Below are positions 24,431 to 36,217 of a stretch of DNA of 64,000 nucleotides, one piece after another. The number at the start of each line of letters is the position of its first letter. Position 1 is the stretch's first letter. The translations under genes were made by a program, and so were the position numbers. Location: assembly GCA_002943765.1 (NCBI GenBank), contig PQWQ01000008.1, positions 124,001 to 188,000 on the forward strand, in the 5' to 3' direction. The notes below the pieces were generated by a model. That model had not been told where the DNA came from. It ran no database searches and saw only the letters and a program-made list of their open reading frames with translations. This DNA is from Psoroptes ovis (taxonomy: Eukaryota > Arthropoda > Arachnida > Sarcoptiformes > Psoroptidae).

Positions 24431-27147
24431 ACAGGCAAATCTAACAAATCTACAATCAAAATCGACTAAAATACACAGAAATTTACAGGGGTTTACAAAG
24501 TGTAATTCAGGGTTAAAACTTGACTAAATCGAATTAATCGACTAATTATTCGATTAGTCATTTGGTCAATCGAACCATTGTGGGTCACTTTTCCGAGACT
24601 TTTCTGAGGTTCGACTGATTCACAAGGTCCCTGGTGGAACAAGTCTATCGATTTGTGATCAATCAATGATCAACTGTTGATCGCAAATATGAGAAACAAA
24701 CAAAAAAAATCGAATCATGTCCACGATTACGTGTTATGTGATTCGCACGAATCAATGCACAAAACTCACACGTATTCATTCACACAAATCAATTATCATT
24801 GATTTATATAATCGATGATTGATAATCGGGAAAAATTGATTAAAAATTATTGATTAAATGATTCGATGCTGATCGAATTGGAATACGTGGCGTTTTTTTT
24901 CAAGTCAATTCAATTCAATTATCACGGATGTTAATTGATTTATTCATTACTGGCGTAATTCAATGATATTTTAAGCTGAAAAAAATCACTACGAATCAAG
25001 GGTTAACACCTCTGTTTATTTATTTTAACAAACAAGGTTTAAGACTTGTAGCTGTTCTTACATGGAACGATTTTGCTTAATTCATCGGAATTGAACTGGC
25101 TTTGATTCAATTGAATTAATTAAGATTTAATTAAAACTGAATTAAATTTAATTTAGTTCATTGGATCAGTTTAGTAAAACATTGAATTGATTTTGAATAG
25201 GGTACATACCTTTTGATTAATCAAAAAATTGTTTTTGGGGAACATTTGCCTTAGCATTGTTTTGTTGTTGTTATTTCTCTTCATTTCAAAGGCTATACAT
25301 CATCCTGATACCCTTTTAAAAGAACATACTCTTAAACTCTTGCAAATTCTAATGATGTTTACGGGTGATGATCATCATATTTTTTTAATAAACACAAAAA
25401 TATCTCAACTCTACACAACAAATGATAAACAAACCACTACCATTTTAATTAAATCTCTGTTTCTCTCTCCCATTGACTTTGATGCTCATTCATTCATTTG
25501 TATTTTGATGTACAGATGTGTACACACTATGTGTGGATAAACAGCATTATCATTTATTCATTCATTCGATTGAAGACGGTTGCGATGGTTGTCGCAGCGT
25601 TGATGATGGCAAAAACGGTGGTGGTGGCTGCAGCGGCAGTGTTGGTGGTGGTGGTGGTGGCATTCGATTTTCGAATCAATAATCATCATTGATGATGAAC
25701 AAGTAACAAGTGTAAAACTCATGTGCATAAACATACAGCTTAGAACAGCAAGCGTAAACAGCTAGCGTAGCTTATGCTTCGGATAATTAATTAATAATTG
25801 ATCGATTACTTACCCCTTTCACATCGAATTTCACTTGAAAATTAATCACCCGAAATTGATTAGTCGCTGATTATAATCACCTTAAATGAGTTGATTAGTT
25901 CAAAATCAATTTGGATTCAATACAAATCGTTCATAGAGAATCACAATTGATTTGATTTGACCAAGTGATTCTCTGGTCAATTTTCAATAATCTTCAATAG
26001 ATTAGATTATTTAGATTTTTGATATTTTCAACTGAAATGAAATTTGTTAATCACCATCACTGACCAGCGACCGAATGATAAATGACCATCAGGTGTGTCC
26101 GCTTATGATTGTCCAATATATCTTGAATATCTTCGACCATTCATTCATCACTCATTCATTGTTTGATTAAACATGATCAAATCAAACATAAGATCCTCTT
26201 TATCTATCTCTTTCGTAGATATTTTTAGAATCTCAAGTAAATATTTGGATATTCAAATATTTGCCATCATTCATACTAAACAACATTGATTCAAATAAAT
26301 GTCAATAAATTTTAATTACAAAATAATTACAGAATAAATAAATCATGAATGAAATCACAGGTAAATCATACGTGTGTGTGTGTGTACCTAAGAAACAAAG
26401 ATAAGACCAAAAATACACATATGTGGAAATAGTGATGGCAGTGGCTGGCGGTCGTAGTAATAAGCTTTTTGGCCCCTCTTTATTCGATCATTTTCTCTTT
26501 GAAATGAAAAATTTTTCCATGGAATTATTCACCATCATCATCATTGTCATTATTGATTTAATTACCTTTACCTACAAAGATTATTATGACCTTTAAGATT
26601 TTTTTTAATATTTTTAGTATTCTTCATCATCATATTCATTATTTGTTGATATTCAAATGATTTCGTGATTCTGTTGTTTATTTATTTATTTTAAGCAACA
26701 ATAATAGAAAACAAACAAACAAATAAATCTTAAATCACATGGAATATTCTTTGGGTAATTATTTACAGAATAATTTTTTAAACATAAAAATAGAATTTAA
26801 AGCAATCATTTCCGATTCTTCATTCTTTGTATTCTTATGTATTAAGAAAATCTCAAGACATAACGGTGATTGGATTGACTTAATGATCACTAATTGATTG
26901 ATTTATTGATTGATCAATGTATATCAATTGATTGTGTCAATCAATCAATCATTCGATCAATTGATTGATTAATTGTAATCGAATCATAAGTGTAATTGAT
27001 TCATGCATAAATTACATACATTAATAGTGATGTATTGTACGTATATTCGATTCATATTTTAAAATTTTGAAATTCTATAACCTGAAATTATAATTATTAA
27101 TTATGATTTAAATGGCAAATTTTTCATAAGTACATTGGTAATAGATA

Positions 27148-27272
27148 TACAAAAGATTTAAAATTTTAATTCGTAGTTTTAAAATTAAATTTCGTAATTG
27201 TACAATTAAAAATTCAATTCAAAACTACGAAAATCAGTTGAAAAACTACGAATTAAAACTTTAAACTTTGTA
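27148..27272. mobile_element. AT-rich palindromic MITE, family 2 copy b
   Basis: 125 bp. TAATTCGTAGTTTTAAAATT near the left end is mirrored by AAAACTACGAATTAAAACTT near the right end. The outer tips TACA and TGTA fit other copies. Confidence 0.75.
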
Positions 27273-27300
27273 TGTGTCATATGTATTAATAAAAAATTCA

Positions 27301-27465
27301 TACAAGGTTTTAAGTTTTTATTCGGAGTTTTAAAATTAATTTTCGTAGTTTTTAAATTGAATTTCGTAATATTATAGTGTAAGATTGCTTTCAAAACTAT
27401 GAAAATTAACTTGAAAACTACGAAATTCAATTGAAAAACTACAAATAAAAACTTTAAATCCTGTA
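27301..27465. mobile_element. AT-rich palindromic MITE, family 2 copy c
   Basis: 165 bp, starting TACAAGGTTTTAAG and ending CTTTAAATCCTGTA. It is a longer version of copy b with an extra internal pair of arms, and stands immediately before a mariner-type MITE. Confidence 0.78.
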
Positions 27466-27469
27466 AATA

Positions 27470-27552
27470 TTAGGTTGTCCCATAAGTTGTTGCCGTTTTT
27501 TGAAATTTTTTTTTCATTCGAAAAAAGGGCAAGAACTTATGGGACAGCCTAA
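27470..27552. mobile_element. Mariner-type hairpin MITE, copy 8
   Basis: 83 bp, A-type, TA flanks, starting TTAGGTTGTCCCATAAGTTG and ending TTATGGGACAGCCTAA. Confidence 0.92.
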
Positions 27553-27691
27553 TATATATTAAACGTGATTTATTTACCACCAGTTATATATATATCAAAC
27601 ATATATATTTAATTCAACTATATATATTTACTGTTTCGAACACTCATGATGATGATGATGATGATGATAATAATTTCGCGGTCAAGATAAC

Positions 27692-27712
27692 GTCACACAC
27701 ACACACACACAC
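27692..27712. repeat. CA dinucleotide microsatellite
   Basis: Short uninterrupted CA run. Confidence 0.8.
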
Positions 27713-28640
27713 ATCGGATTGTGTGATATGAAGGTAAACACATATACAACACATATGTAGTACATACAATAATCATATATATATACATTGAAAATGAAGA
27801 ATATATTGGTTAAAATTAGAATTTTCATTTTCAATGTTTAAATTAATCTAAAATCGAAATCGATGATGATGATGACGTAAATATGGCACACAAATCTAAA
27901 TATAGAATATATTCGAAATAATAATAATAATAAACACAGCAACCAACGAACAACAACAACAATAACAAATGGCAAACATTGATATATGTGTTTGTGTACG
28001 ATTCTTGTATTATTTTTGTGCAGAGATTCTTTGAAAATTCTTTGAATTCAAGCATTGAATATCTTCATAGAATATTCTTGGCCAAGCCATGATTTTCGAA
28101 TTGAATCGTTGACGATTATCAGTGATATGAATTGTTGATCGGTCGATTTATGAAGATAATCGGATGAAATGGTTTGGATATTGGTGGATGAATTAATGAA
28201 AAATCTTGCGATTCTCAAGATCTTAAAGCACCTGAAAGGGTACCTTTGAAAAAGCCTGAAGGCTAGATTGTTTTGGTTTGAAAATTCGAATTCGAAAATG
28301 ATTAGTGGTGCCATCTGTTGGCGATATTTGAAGTTATTTTTCTTTAAAAAAAATTTATTTACAAAATAAATAATTTAATACTCATGCAAATAATAATAAA
28401 ATCATTTTTTTTTGTGTTTTGTACAATGAAAGAGAAAAATTGATAAAATATTTTCTTTAAAATTAATTCATTTATGCGATTATTTACAATGATAATAATA
28501 ATTTTAATCGATGACGATGGACTGATTAATGTTCAATGAAATGAAAAAAAAAACCGGAATTGAAAATGCTTCCAATTTGAGACGATAGATGGCGATAGTG
28601 TTGACGATTTTGAATTTTCAAATTTTTTGATTTTGCCCGC

Positions 28641-29593
28641 TTAACTTGAATCATTATTTGTTGAATTAAATTTTGTTGATGATGATAATCGATTCGATGA
28701 TTTATGCGGCATACAACGCATAATGTTTTCATTTTTTCTTCGTCTAAACACAAGGGGAAAAAAATAGAGGTGAGTAAACAATGACTGTAAGGGTGATTGT
28801 AAGGTACAAACCTTTTATGACGATTTTGACCCTGAATCATCATTTGATTACATTCAAGACCATCATCACATGGACATAACTCGTTAAGGCTATAGTCTAA
28901 TCCGCCAAGCGGTACAAAACATTGTTGACCTAATTTCAATTTCATTTTACAAATATGTTCACCATTTTGTCTTGCACAACACAACCCTTCGTTACAATCG
29001 GCCGACGTCTTACATCTAGCACCTTGTTGCCCTCGGTCAATCGGTGCTTCACATTGGCCAAACATACAAATTAAATCAGCATCACATTGACTATCGTAGC
29101 GGCATAATTCACCAAGTTGATGAAAATAATTACAATGGCCATAATGTTGATCACAATACATTAATCTGCCACCATCATCTTCGGCGTCATCATCGTTATC
29201 GTTGATACAATCCGAATCTTGGCGGCATTTCATGCGGCCGTCACTGTTTGGTAGCTGCGGCTGCGTCCGCAGTTGCTTCAATGATGATTTCATAAACATA
29301 ATCGGTTCAGGGTCGCTGCTGCTGCCATCACCGTTGATCGTTTCATACGCAATGTTTTGATCATTGATCATTTCGCTTTTCGTTGATAATTGTTGTGGTT
29401 GTGGCTTCTTCAATGAGGATGAGGACTTGGTCAGACCAAGATCATCAGGTATAGGGTTATGTAACACTAGTCCATAAATATAAACACAATCACCTTTGAT
29501 TATGAAGCGATTATATTGATTTATGATGATTATTATCGCGATGATCATGAGTAATCTTGTCGATGCTGTTGTTGATGTTTGTGGATGACCCAT
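28641..29593 (-). CDS. Dickkopf-like secreted cysteine-rich protein
   Basis: Two exons: 29593-28812 and 28743-28641, 294 residues. The 68-nt intron (AG|GTTTGT to a long pyrimidine tract and TTTAG) does not interrupt the open frame when unspliced, but splicing gives a basic tail HKRRRKNENIMRCMPHK with the last expected cysteine; without it the protein would run to 28526. The ATG at 29593 starts a signal-anchor-like N-terminus (RLLMIIAIIIII). After a low-complexity linker come two Cys modules. The first is MKCRQDSDC..MYC..CEAP. The second (ARCKTSADCNEGLCCAR, HICKMKLKLGQQC, CPCDDGLECN) matches the colipase-fold Cys2 domain of Dickkopf proteins, which in vertebrates bind LRP5/6 and modulate Wnt signalling. 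Some arthropod neuropeptide precursors (ITG-like) share this fold, so a hormone-like role is also possible. Binding partner is inference. Confidence 0.78.
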
Positions 29594-31594
29594 TGTTCAG
29601 CGATTGATAATTGACAAGTAAACAAGGTAATTGACAAGTGATTAAGGTGATTTACAAGTAATTTCGATGAATTTGACTGGTGAATGGTGCTTAATGAATG
29701 AAATATCAAAGGATTGATTTGATGAATGATGATTTTATGGACACATGACATAATATGGTAAAAAATTCAAAAATTGCAAGGTTTAGACCTGTTGAATCAT
29801 TTCGAAAATTTTCACGAAATTCTCAAAAATTCATTTGACCAAGTTTTTCAATTACAATCCATATTTATATGATCAATATTTGAAAATTCTAAATGAAGCC
29901 ATTCAAGCTTGATCGAAAATTCAAACAAATGGCAAGCCTTACACACTAACTGGTCATGTTACACACACTGAAACACAGCAACATACACCCACACCTACCT
30001 ACCTACCTTCCAATCAAGTCAAGAAGCCAAGTTTTAGCTCTAAAAGTTTTGAATTTTGTAAAACTTATGGCCTTACAAATCACACTGTTGGATTGATTAT
30101 TGGCTGATTGATTGATTGACCAAGTGCTTGAACAATCTATTTGTTTGTTTGTTTTGTTTTTACAAAAAAAAAAAAAAATGTTTTCAATTTCAAAAATTTG
30201 ATTAGTGAAAACAAACAAATGACAAGTCAATAGTTTTGACAAGTGACAAGTCAAAACATGTTTTCATGCAAATCAATAAGTATTATTGTGGCATTGATTG
30301 AATAATATGAATACATTTCTTAACGTACAATAACACAGTTGGACACTAGAGAATTTTGACCAGGTACCAAAATATCTTGGATTTACCTCGAAACAAAATA
30401 TATCTGGAAAAATAAATAGACAAATCAATGTCAATATCAAACTGTTAGACCAAAATAATATATGAAACAATATAAAATAACAATAATCATTATTCAAGTT
30501 GGAATTCTTATTAATGGGGCTAACCCTTTCACACAAAATCTCATGGATGATGTGTTTTCAATAATATTTGTTATTAATTATTGTTGTTTTTGGTCCTTAC
30601 ACCTGTTATGACCAACAAATAATACACACAGTAACAAATAATTTATAAATCAATCCATTCAATCAATATTGATCACCTACAAGGGCCATAGCCTGTTGAA
30701 CATACAGATAATCAACAACAGCAATATTATCTGTATTGTTGCAAGTGACCAAGTCTAAATGCATTTATTATTATCATTGTTCAATTTGTTTTGAGCCTTC
30801 TTCAGTCTTCAAACACATGCATATACCAATGTATATATATGAATACCATATAATACACCCCCCAATGATAATAACTTATTTATTCGAATTTATTTTTTCA
30901 CTGGTCAAAATTTTGAATTTCTACTGGGTGTCAAAAAAAAATACCTAGAAAAATCAATGAATAAATAATCGAATTAGTTTTTTTTTTTTTTTTTTTTTTG
31001 AAAATCCAGATTTGTTGATTGGTTCATTTATTGCTTGCTTGAATATTGGTTGAATATTGAACAAGATCAACACCTGTTGATTTTCAAAATTTTTAAAATT
31101 TAAGAAATTTATGTATATGTAAATTCAAATCCATTGATATGAAATTGAGAAATAAAAATCATATGGATTGTTATAATCCAAGTCATTTGTTGGAAATTGT
31201 TGAAAACACTTACATATTGTATGACATAATGCCAAGTCTAAGGGTCTGAATAATTGAATAATCAATGATTATACACGAATCATAAAATATGGACAATATG
31301 TGTGTGTATGTGTCCACAGGTGAAATAATCTTGAAGTTAAAAATTTATTTGAGCAAAAATGAAACCAAATCATTCAAATGAAAAATTGAAGAAAAAAAAT
31401 ATAAACACCTTGACCTGATAAATCTGAAGAGGTATATATGTGTGTGGTGAGATTAGGCTATAGAAATTCGAATTCGAATCAATTGAAAAAATCGAATTCG
31501 AATTTGAATCATTCGAATTCGAATAAATCAGCTGATTGATTCGAATGTAATTAAAATTAATTAATTAATTAATTAATTAATCGATTTAAATTAA
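29594..31594. other. Intergenic spacer without recognised genes
   Basis: The spacer separates two minus-strand secreted-protein genes. It shows repeated GACAAGT words (29.6 and 30.2 kb), a poly-A run near 30165-30178, a 20-nt poly-T run near 30980 and a cluster of TTCGAATTCGAA palindromes at about 31465-31530. Open frames here are short and unconvincing. Confidence 0.5.
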
Positions 31595-32575
31595 TTAATC
31601 AAAATTATCATCATTAACATCATCCAAAGATCTTTGTTGTTGCTGTTGAACGATAATCGGTTGCTGCTGCTGCTGGTGGTGTGGCAGCACCTGTTGCTGC
31701 TGCGGCAGCTGCTGATGGTGCTCAATGATTATCGGTACCGTGTATTGATCCAATGATCGCTGCGCTTGTTGTTGCTGCTGGTGATGCTGATTGATTTGTT
31801 CATTGGTGAATTGTTGCGATTGTTGAACGACGTATTGTCTTGGCGATGCAACGTTCCAAAGCTGCTGCTGCTGCTGCTGGCCACCAATGAAGCTATTTTC
31901 CACCTGTTGCTGCTGCTGGAGCTGCTGTTGGTGCGATTGAATCAAATGTCGGTTGGCCACCACCGATTGCTGCTGCTTCGGTATCAACACGTTGACCTTC
32001 TCGATTACTGGCCGTATTTCTTGCGTAACTTGACGATAGGGTTGAATTGTTTCCCGAAGTTCTTGTACGACTGGTTTGAATACTTCGTGCCGAATGACAT
32101 GCGGTGGTTCTTCACTTCTGGTCGTCTCATAAAATGATCGTTCACCTGGTTGATGTTGTTGTTGTACGGATACCGGACTGCTGACTGATTTGAATACTAA
32201 ATGAACAGCTTGTTGTGTTGGTTCGACCGCGATCACTTGTGATGGTTGCGGTATCGAAGGCTCGACATTGACTGGAAATAGCCGCAAATCATGTGTAGTG
32301 ATTACCGGGACTTGTATCGGCTCGCCAAATGATCGCAATGGTATCGATTGTTGATGTTTAACGCTGACTACATTATCTACGGATGATTCTTTTACGACCG
32401 ATTGCGACTGGGACACGTAGGGTCGAAGTTTGGTTGCAGCTTTTACCGGTGGTACCAACGCTGGTTGCGATACTGGTATCAAGGTTAAAGGTTTACTTTG
32501 AGCATCTGGACGATAAATGGTCGATGATACCACTGATGACAACGAAATTATCAACAAACAAAATGTTGGATTCAT
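31595..32575 (-). CDS. Secreted Gln-rich protein, DFP2-like paralogue A
   Basis: Single exon, 326 residues. The ATG at 32575 begins a signal peptide (MNPTFCLLIISLSSVVSS). The middle holds a conserved block, residues 152-194, from TRSEEPPHVIRHEVFKPVV to RPVIEKV; 27 of its 43 residues are identical, by eye, to the block in the neighbouring plus-strand gene. Repeated PVVQEL/VTQEI heptad-like spacing could form a coiled coil. The C-terminal third is Gln-rich with His (CAG/CAA mixed), ending in an acidic DDVNDDNFD. I recall similar proteins annotated as DFP2-like in dust mites, unverified. Function is unknown; secretion is supported by the signal peptide. A TATA box lies about 65 nt upstream of the ATG. 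Confidence 0.85.
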   Translation of the reverse strand: MNPTFCLLIISLSSVVSSTIYRPDAQSKPLTLIPVSQPALVPPVKAATKLRPYVSQSQSVVKESSVDNVVSVKHQQSIPLRSFGEPIQVPVITTHDLRLFPVNVEPSIPQPSQVIAVEPTQQAVHLVFKSVSSPVSVQQQHQPGERSFYETTRSEEPPHVIRHEVFKPVVQELRETIQPYRQVTQEIRPVIEKVNVLIPKQQQSVVANRHLIQSHQQQLQQQQQVENSFIGGQQQQQQLWNVASPRQYVVQQSQQFTNEQINQHHQQQQQAQRSLDQYTVPIIIEHHQQLPQQQQVLPHHQQQQQPIIVQQQQQRSLDDVNDDNFD

Positions 32576-32639
32576 ATTTTCTTGAAGCCGATGGCAAAAT
32601 TTAATGAATTCGATTTATGATCGTCCACCGAGATCTTCG

Positions 32640-32652
32640 CCTATTTATACCC
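32640..32652 (-). promoter_or_regulatory. TATA box of DFP2-like paralogue A
   Basis: On the minus strand the sequence reads GGGTATAAATAGG, a near-ideal TATA box, 65-77 nt before the ATG at 32575. The position implies a start of transcription near 32610-32620 and a short 5' UTR, as expected for a strongly expressed secreted-protein gene. The spacing argument is inference. Confidence 0.7.
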
Positions 32653-33343
32653 TTGGTGAAAATGGTCGTCGATCGACCATTCGACGCCAAAGTGATTGAT
32701 TGTAGATCATAGAGATTCTGGTTTTGCTGATGATGATGATGGTCAACCATGCTGATTGACAAGAATTTTTCAATTTTTTGATTAGTTTCAAGGTTTTCAA
32801 GGTCTTCGATGATCATACTATGGCCATGTTCAATGTACTTGATGGTATTCACCCGAAGATGCTTTAAGCTTCAAGGCCATGCACTTAGATTTCACCAATT
32901 GCCCATATGCCAATGGCAGATGGTGGGCAGCACCTTGTCGAGTCTGCATCAACTTGTTTGATCTCAAAACACTAGCCTTAGCCTGAAATAGGCCTAAAAA
33001 TAGACCTGAATAAAAACATTCCTGCACTGATAAATCACTAAAGATAACTTGTAAAAGATAACCTTCAAGGATGTTTTAAGACAGCATTTTTGACAGGTGA
33101 AATTTTACTTTTACTTTCAAAACTTTACGTAATCATCATTCAAAGGTCATAGGTCGAACCAAACCTTATCTGGCTGATTGGTGAATAGCTGAAAATCTTG
33201 TTTGGTCGCATTTTATGGCCCTGTACGAGCTTAAACATCGATTTGAACATGATTCAATGACCAAGATTCGAAACACGAATGTTTTCCAAATCAAATCGAA
33301 TTCAGATTTCACTGGTCACAATTCGAATAAATTCATAAAATCA
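32653..33343. promoter_or_regulatory. Shared upstream region of the divergent paralogue pair
   Basis: About 690 bp separates the TATA box of paralogue A from the preferred start of paralogue B. It is the likely promoter region for both genes. No TATA box as clear as that of paralogue A is visible on the plus strand. Open frames crossing it on the minus strand lack any recognisable similarity. Confidence 0.4.
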
Positions 33344-34441
33344 ATGACAGTCAAGTTGAGTCTTAATCACCAGCAGCTTCGGCGGCATCAGCAACCGTGG
33401 CAAGGATGCTCGATTACCTTGATATTAATGATAATATCAAGGTATTATATAGCCATTGTACAAGGTACACATGTACTGTCGTCGAATGATGAAGATTCGA
33501 ATCGAATCATTCGAACCGATGTGGTGGATGCTGATCCTCATCGTGTGAATTATGGCCAATTTCTGACCGACGCTCGTAACGCTCAACGACATCAGCTTTT
33601 CGAAATCCTAAATTATCTGCAGCCACCCCAAGAACCGAATGAACGATCCTACGATCATCACCAGCGGCCATCGATTGAAAATGATTATGTTCAGTTGAAA
33701 ATGACCAGTGATGATGATGATGGTGATGGCCATCGACCATCGATGAATCATTTTCAATCATCAAAAGCATCGGCGATCAGAACTTCTTCATCCGCCGAAC
33801 AACCCCCGGTACAAGCAGCTGTTCAAACAAAACGTTACGTTGAATTCGTTACGTATCCACGATCATTCGAATCCGTTGATTCGAATGTGGTTAAACCACA
33901 AGTAATCGAAGTCGATTCGATAACATCACCGGTACAATTTGTATTTCGTTCGAAAAGTGGTCCATTAATGTTCAAACAAATACATCAACCATCCGCATCA
34001 CCATCATCTGCATCATCAACATTAATGAATGAACCACTGTATACACGTTCGGAAGAACCGGTACAATTGTTGAAACATGAAATATACAAACCGATTGTAC
34101 AGGAATTGAATGAAATCATTCAGCTATATCGGCAGATTACGCAAGAAATTAAACCCGTAATGGAAGAAATTCGAACGATTGTTGCGCAATCTGCAGCCGC
34201 TAAAAAGGTGGCCAATGGTGATGCTGAGCAGCGACCACCAGTGGAAGACATCAGCAGCTGGGACGATAAACAAAATTCTACGACGGGTGACGCATCGAAA
34301 AGATTCCACATCCCGATACCGGGTCTTATCAGCAATCCGATATCGGCCATTTTACCCGGTTCGAACCCTTCAAATTCATCGAACTCTTCGAATTCGAACG
34401 GTACCAAAACGAAGCAACAAGCTAAACGACCAAAGGCTTGA
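33344..34441 (+). CDS. Secreted or membrane-targeted DFP2-like paralogue B
   Basis: The open frame starts at 33215, but the ATG at 33344 is preferred because it places the hydrophobic segment ITLILMIISRYYIAIVQG at residues about 22-41 as a signal peptide; that model has 365 residues. Residues 234-276 (TRSEEPVQLLKHEIYKPIVQ onward, to PVMEEI) align with the conserved block of paralogue A. Flanking words (VQFVFRSKS versus VHLVFKSVS) also align. Unlike A, it is not Gln-rich and ends with a Ser/Asn run and a basic KTKQQAKRPKA tail. The two genes are head-to-head, consistent with an inverted duplication. Function is unknown. Confidence 0.78.
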   Translation: MTVKLSLNHQQLRRHQQPWQGCSITLILMIISRYYIAIVQGTHVLSSNDEDSNRIIRTDVVDADPHRVNYGQFLTDARNAQRHQLFEILNYLQPPQEPNERSYDHHQRPSIENDYVQLKMTSDDDDGDGHRPSMNHFQSSKASAIRTSSSAEQPPVQAAVQTKRYVEFVTYPRSFESVDSNVVKPQVIEVDSITSPVQFVFRSKSGPLMFKQIHQPSASPSSASSTLMNEPLYTRSEEPVQLLKHEIYKPIVQELNEIIQLYRQITQEIKPVMEEIRTIVAQSAAAKKVANGDAEQRPPVEDISSWDDKQNSTTGDASKRFHIPIPGLISNPISAILPGSNPSNSSNSSNSNGTKTKQQAKRPKA

Positions 34442-34694
34442 CCCTATTAAATCACATTATTACAACATTAATCTTACCTTGATAATCGCATATTTATTCT
34501 GACATATCTATAATCTTTCATGTATTGAGCTCAATCGCCCACGATGTCTTTTGTTTTCGGCCAAATTTTTGCAATAAACCAAGTAAAAATTCCAAAATTT
34601 GGGGCCATTCAATGATGGGGATATCAAAGATATTTGAATGGCACCAGCTTGATTTTATTTGATTAGTTTAAATTAACCATAATTCAATTTTGAT

Positions 34695-35831
34695 TCATTT
34701 TGATAATAAAAATAATGAATATTCAGCCAAACGATTTATCAAGCAATCAAGTGTTTCTTGCCGTAATTCGGTGGACCATAAATGTTTAAGCAGCTGGGTT
34801 GAATAGGTTTCCATTTCTTTAAGGCTACTGTTCCTGGTGATTGGATATTTAAGATTTCGGTGATCATATTCAAGTGTAATGATTGCAAATGCTCCCGGTA
34901 TTTTTGATTGATCATCATCGACGAATTGATGAAACATTCTGATTGCATCAGCTGGTAGCAGTTGTAAATGTTCCAGAATTAACACTGAACGCTGATTTGT
35001 GATGAAATTTTCATGGAATACGTCTTCAATGATTGATGGGGTGAAATGTTGATTCAGCTTGATCATCGGTACATCATCATTGTCATTGTTTTCTTTGATT
35101 TTTATTCGAAGCTTTGCTAAATTGGTGGAAATTTTTTCCAGCTGTTTCGATTGATCACTGTGGCCAATCAACAGCAAAATGATTGCTTCGTTCGTATTAC
35201 GAATACTTTGTTCGATTGCATATCTTAGGATATCTTCACCAGAATCTGGTATCATTTCACGTGTATCGTTGATGAATTCATTGATATCGTTTTGATATTT
35301 CATCAAAATATCATCTGGGGTCGATGTAAATGTTGGAAATTTAATCGGATTCGACAATACATAAACTACTGCGGCTACAATCGCAATGAAACCAGTGAAA
35401 ATCGATGATTTCAAACTAAATACAGACTTAGGGGCTGATAAATTTTTTTGTTGATATGATTTCGATATTTGATGATGATGATGATGATCATAATATCGTT
35501 GTTCATCGCAATGGCTTGGTCTAAGATTTTCATTTTTCAAAATATCCTTTGAATTCTTAGTAATCGATGCTTCGTTTTTGATATCATCACGTGGATCGAC
35601 ATTGTTTTGGCTTTCGTTTTGCACCTGTTGCCCATCACCAGTGCTATCATCATCATCATCGGTGTCATCTTCAACAGTTTGGTGGTCATCCACATTGATT
35701 TGATTATCATTTTGACTATCATTCAGCGGATCATCACCGTCATTATCATGGCTTTCTTGGTCAATGATTGGTTGAATCGAATCAATGTTTACATTGGAAT
35801 TTTCATTAATTTTCTTCTCATCATTCATCAT
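34695..35831 (-). CDS. TOR1AIP: LAP1/TOR1AIP-like torsin-activating membrane protein
   Basis: Single exon, 378 residues. Residues 1-140 are an acidic, Asn/Asp-rich cytoplasmic or nucleoplasmic segment. One membrane span lies at about 143-161 (IFTGFIAIVAAVVYVLS). The rest is a luminal domain. Its pattern resembles the luminal AAA-like domain of LAP1/LULL1, which activates torsin ATPases at the nuclear envelope and ER. SVLILEHLQLLPADAIRMFH corresponds to the ALVLERVQSFPAGSTLIFY region of vertebrate proteins. The C-terminal CLINRLAEYSLFLL corresponds to LWSRISHLVLPV, so R367 may be the arginine finger. Those correspondences are from memory of the family and are moderate. It converges on the DFP2-like gene 254 bp away. 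A generic single-pass protein is the alternative. Confidence 0.65.
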   Translation of the reverse strand: MMNDEKKINENSNVNIDSIQPIIDQESHDNDGDDPLNDSQNDNQINVDDHQTVEDDTDDDDDSTGDGQQVQNESQNNVDPRDDIKNEASITKNSKDILKNENLRPSHCDEQRYYDHHHHHQISKSYQQKNLSAPKSVFSLKSSIFTGFIAIVAAVVYVLSNPIKFPTFTSTPDDILMKYQNDINEFINDTREMIPDSGEDILRYAIEQSIRNTNEAIILLLIGHSDQSKQLEKISTNLAKLRIKIKENNDNDDVPMIKLNQHFTPSIIEDVFHENFITNQRSVLILEHLQLLPADAIRMFHQFVDDDQSKIPGAFAIITLEYDHRNLKYPITRNSSLKEMETYSTQLLKHLWSTELRQETLDCLINRLAEYSLFLLSK

Positions 35832-36217
35832 TGTAATTCAGTGATTAATACATTCGATACACCATTAAAAAATTGATTGTTTGATAGTTTTTGAATTCAA
35901 AATAAATAAAACTTTATTGAATCAGAATTAAACTTAAATTAAAACGCAAACAGAATGAAATCAAATCAGATTAGACAAGGATGATTACGTTGACAAAGCC
36001 ATAAATAAACATAAACAAAAACAGACAAAAAAAAAAATTTTTTGAAAAAAAAAATCAAAACATTCGATTGGGGTTCATTCATAGAGTACGACTGCGAATT
36101 TTTATTATTTTTGATTAATCGAAATATTGGCCAAAAAATAAATTCAAACTTTAACCTGACTAAATCAAATTTTAATTATCTTCTTGTTAATCATAAAAAT
36201 AAAGGATTAAACACGGT

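Larger units (their letters stand above)
13537..28640. other. 15-kb gene-poor region
   Basis: I find no gene I can support in this stretch. It is made of AT-rich sequence, CA/TG and TTAA microsatellites, poly-A/T runs, clusters of the word AAAGGTA (15.7-16.7 kb), dispersed TTTTCCSGGAA-like words (17.5-20.5 kb), two or more transposon families and the frequent string GACCAATCA (17.1-17.4 kb and 21.0-21.2 kb). Distal regulatory DNA or unseen upstream exons of the KH-domain gene could be here. Confidence 0.5.

Noticed and set aside
25229..25692. Plus-strand frames with a leucine-rich start
   Set aside because: A possible signal peptide (ICLSIVLLLLFLFISKA) is visible, but the rest lacks cysteines, homology or introns, and it lies in the gene desert.
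28526..28640. Longer C-terminus of the Dickkopf-like protein, reading through the small intron to 28526
   Set aside because: The tail read from unspliced DNA has no Dickkopf resemblance, and the splice borders plus pyrimidine tract are good; kept only as a possible retained-intron form.
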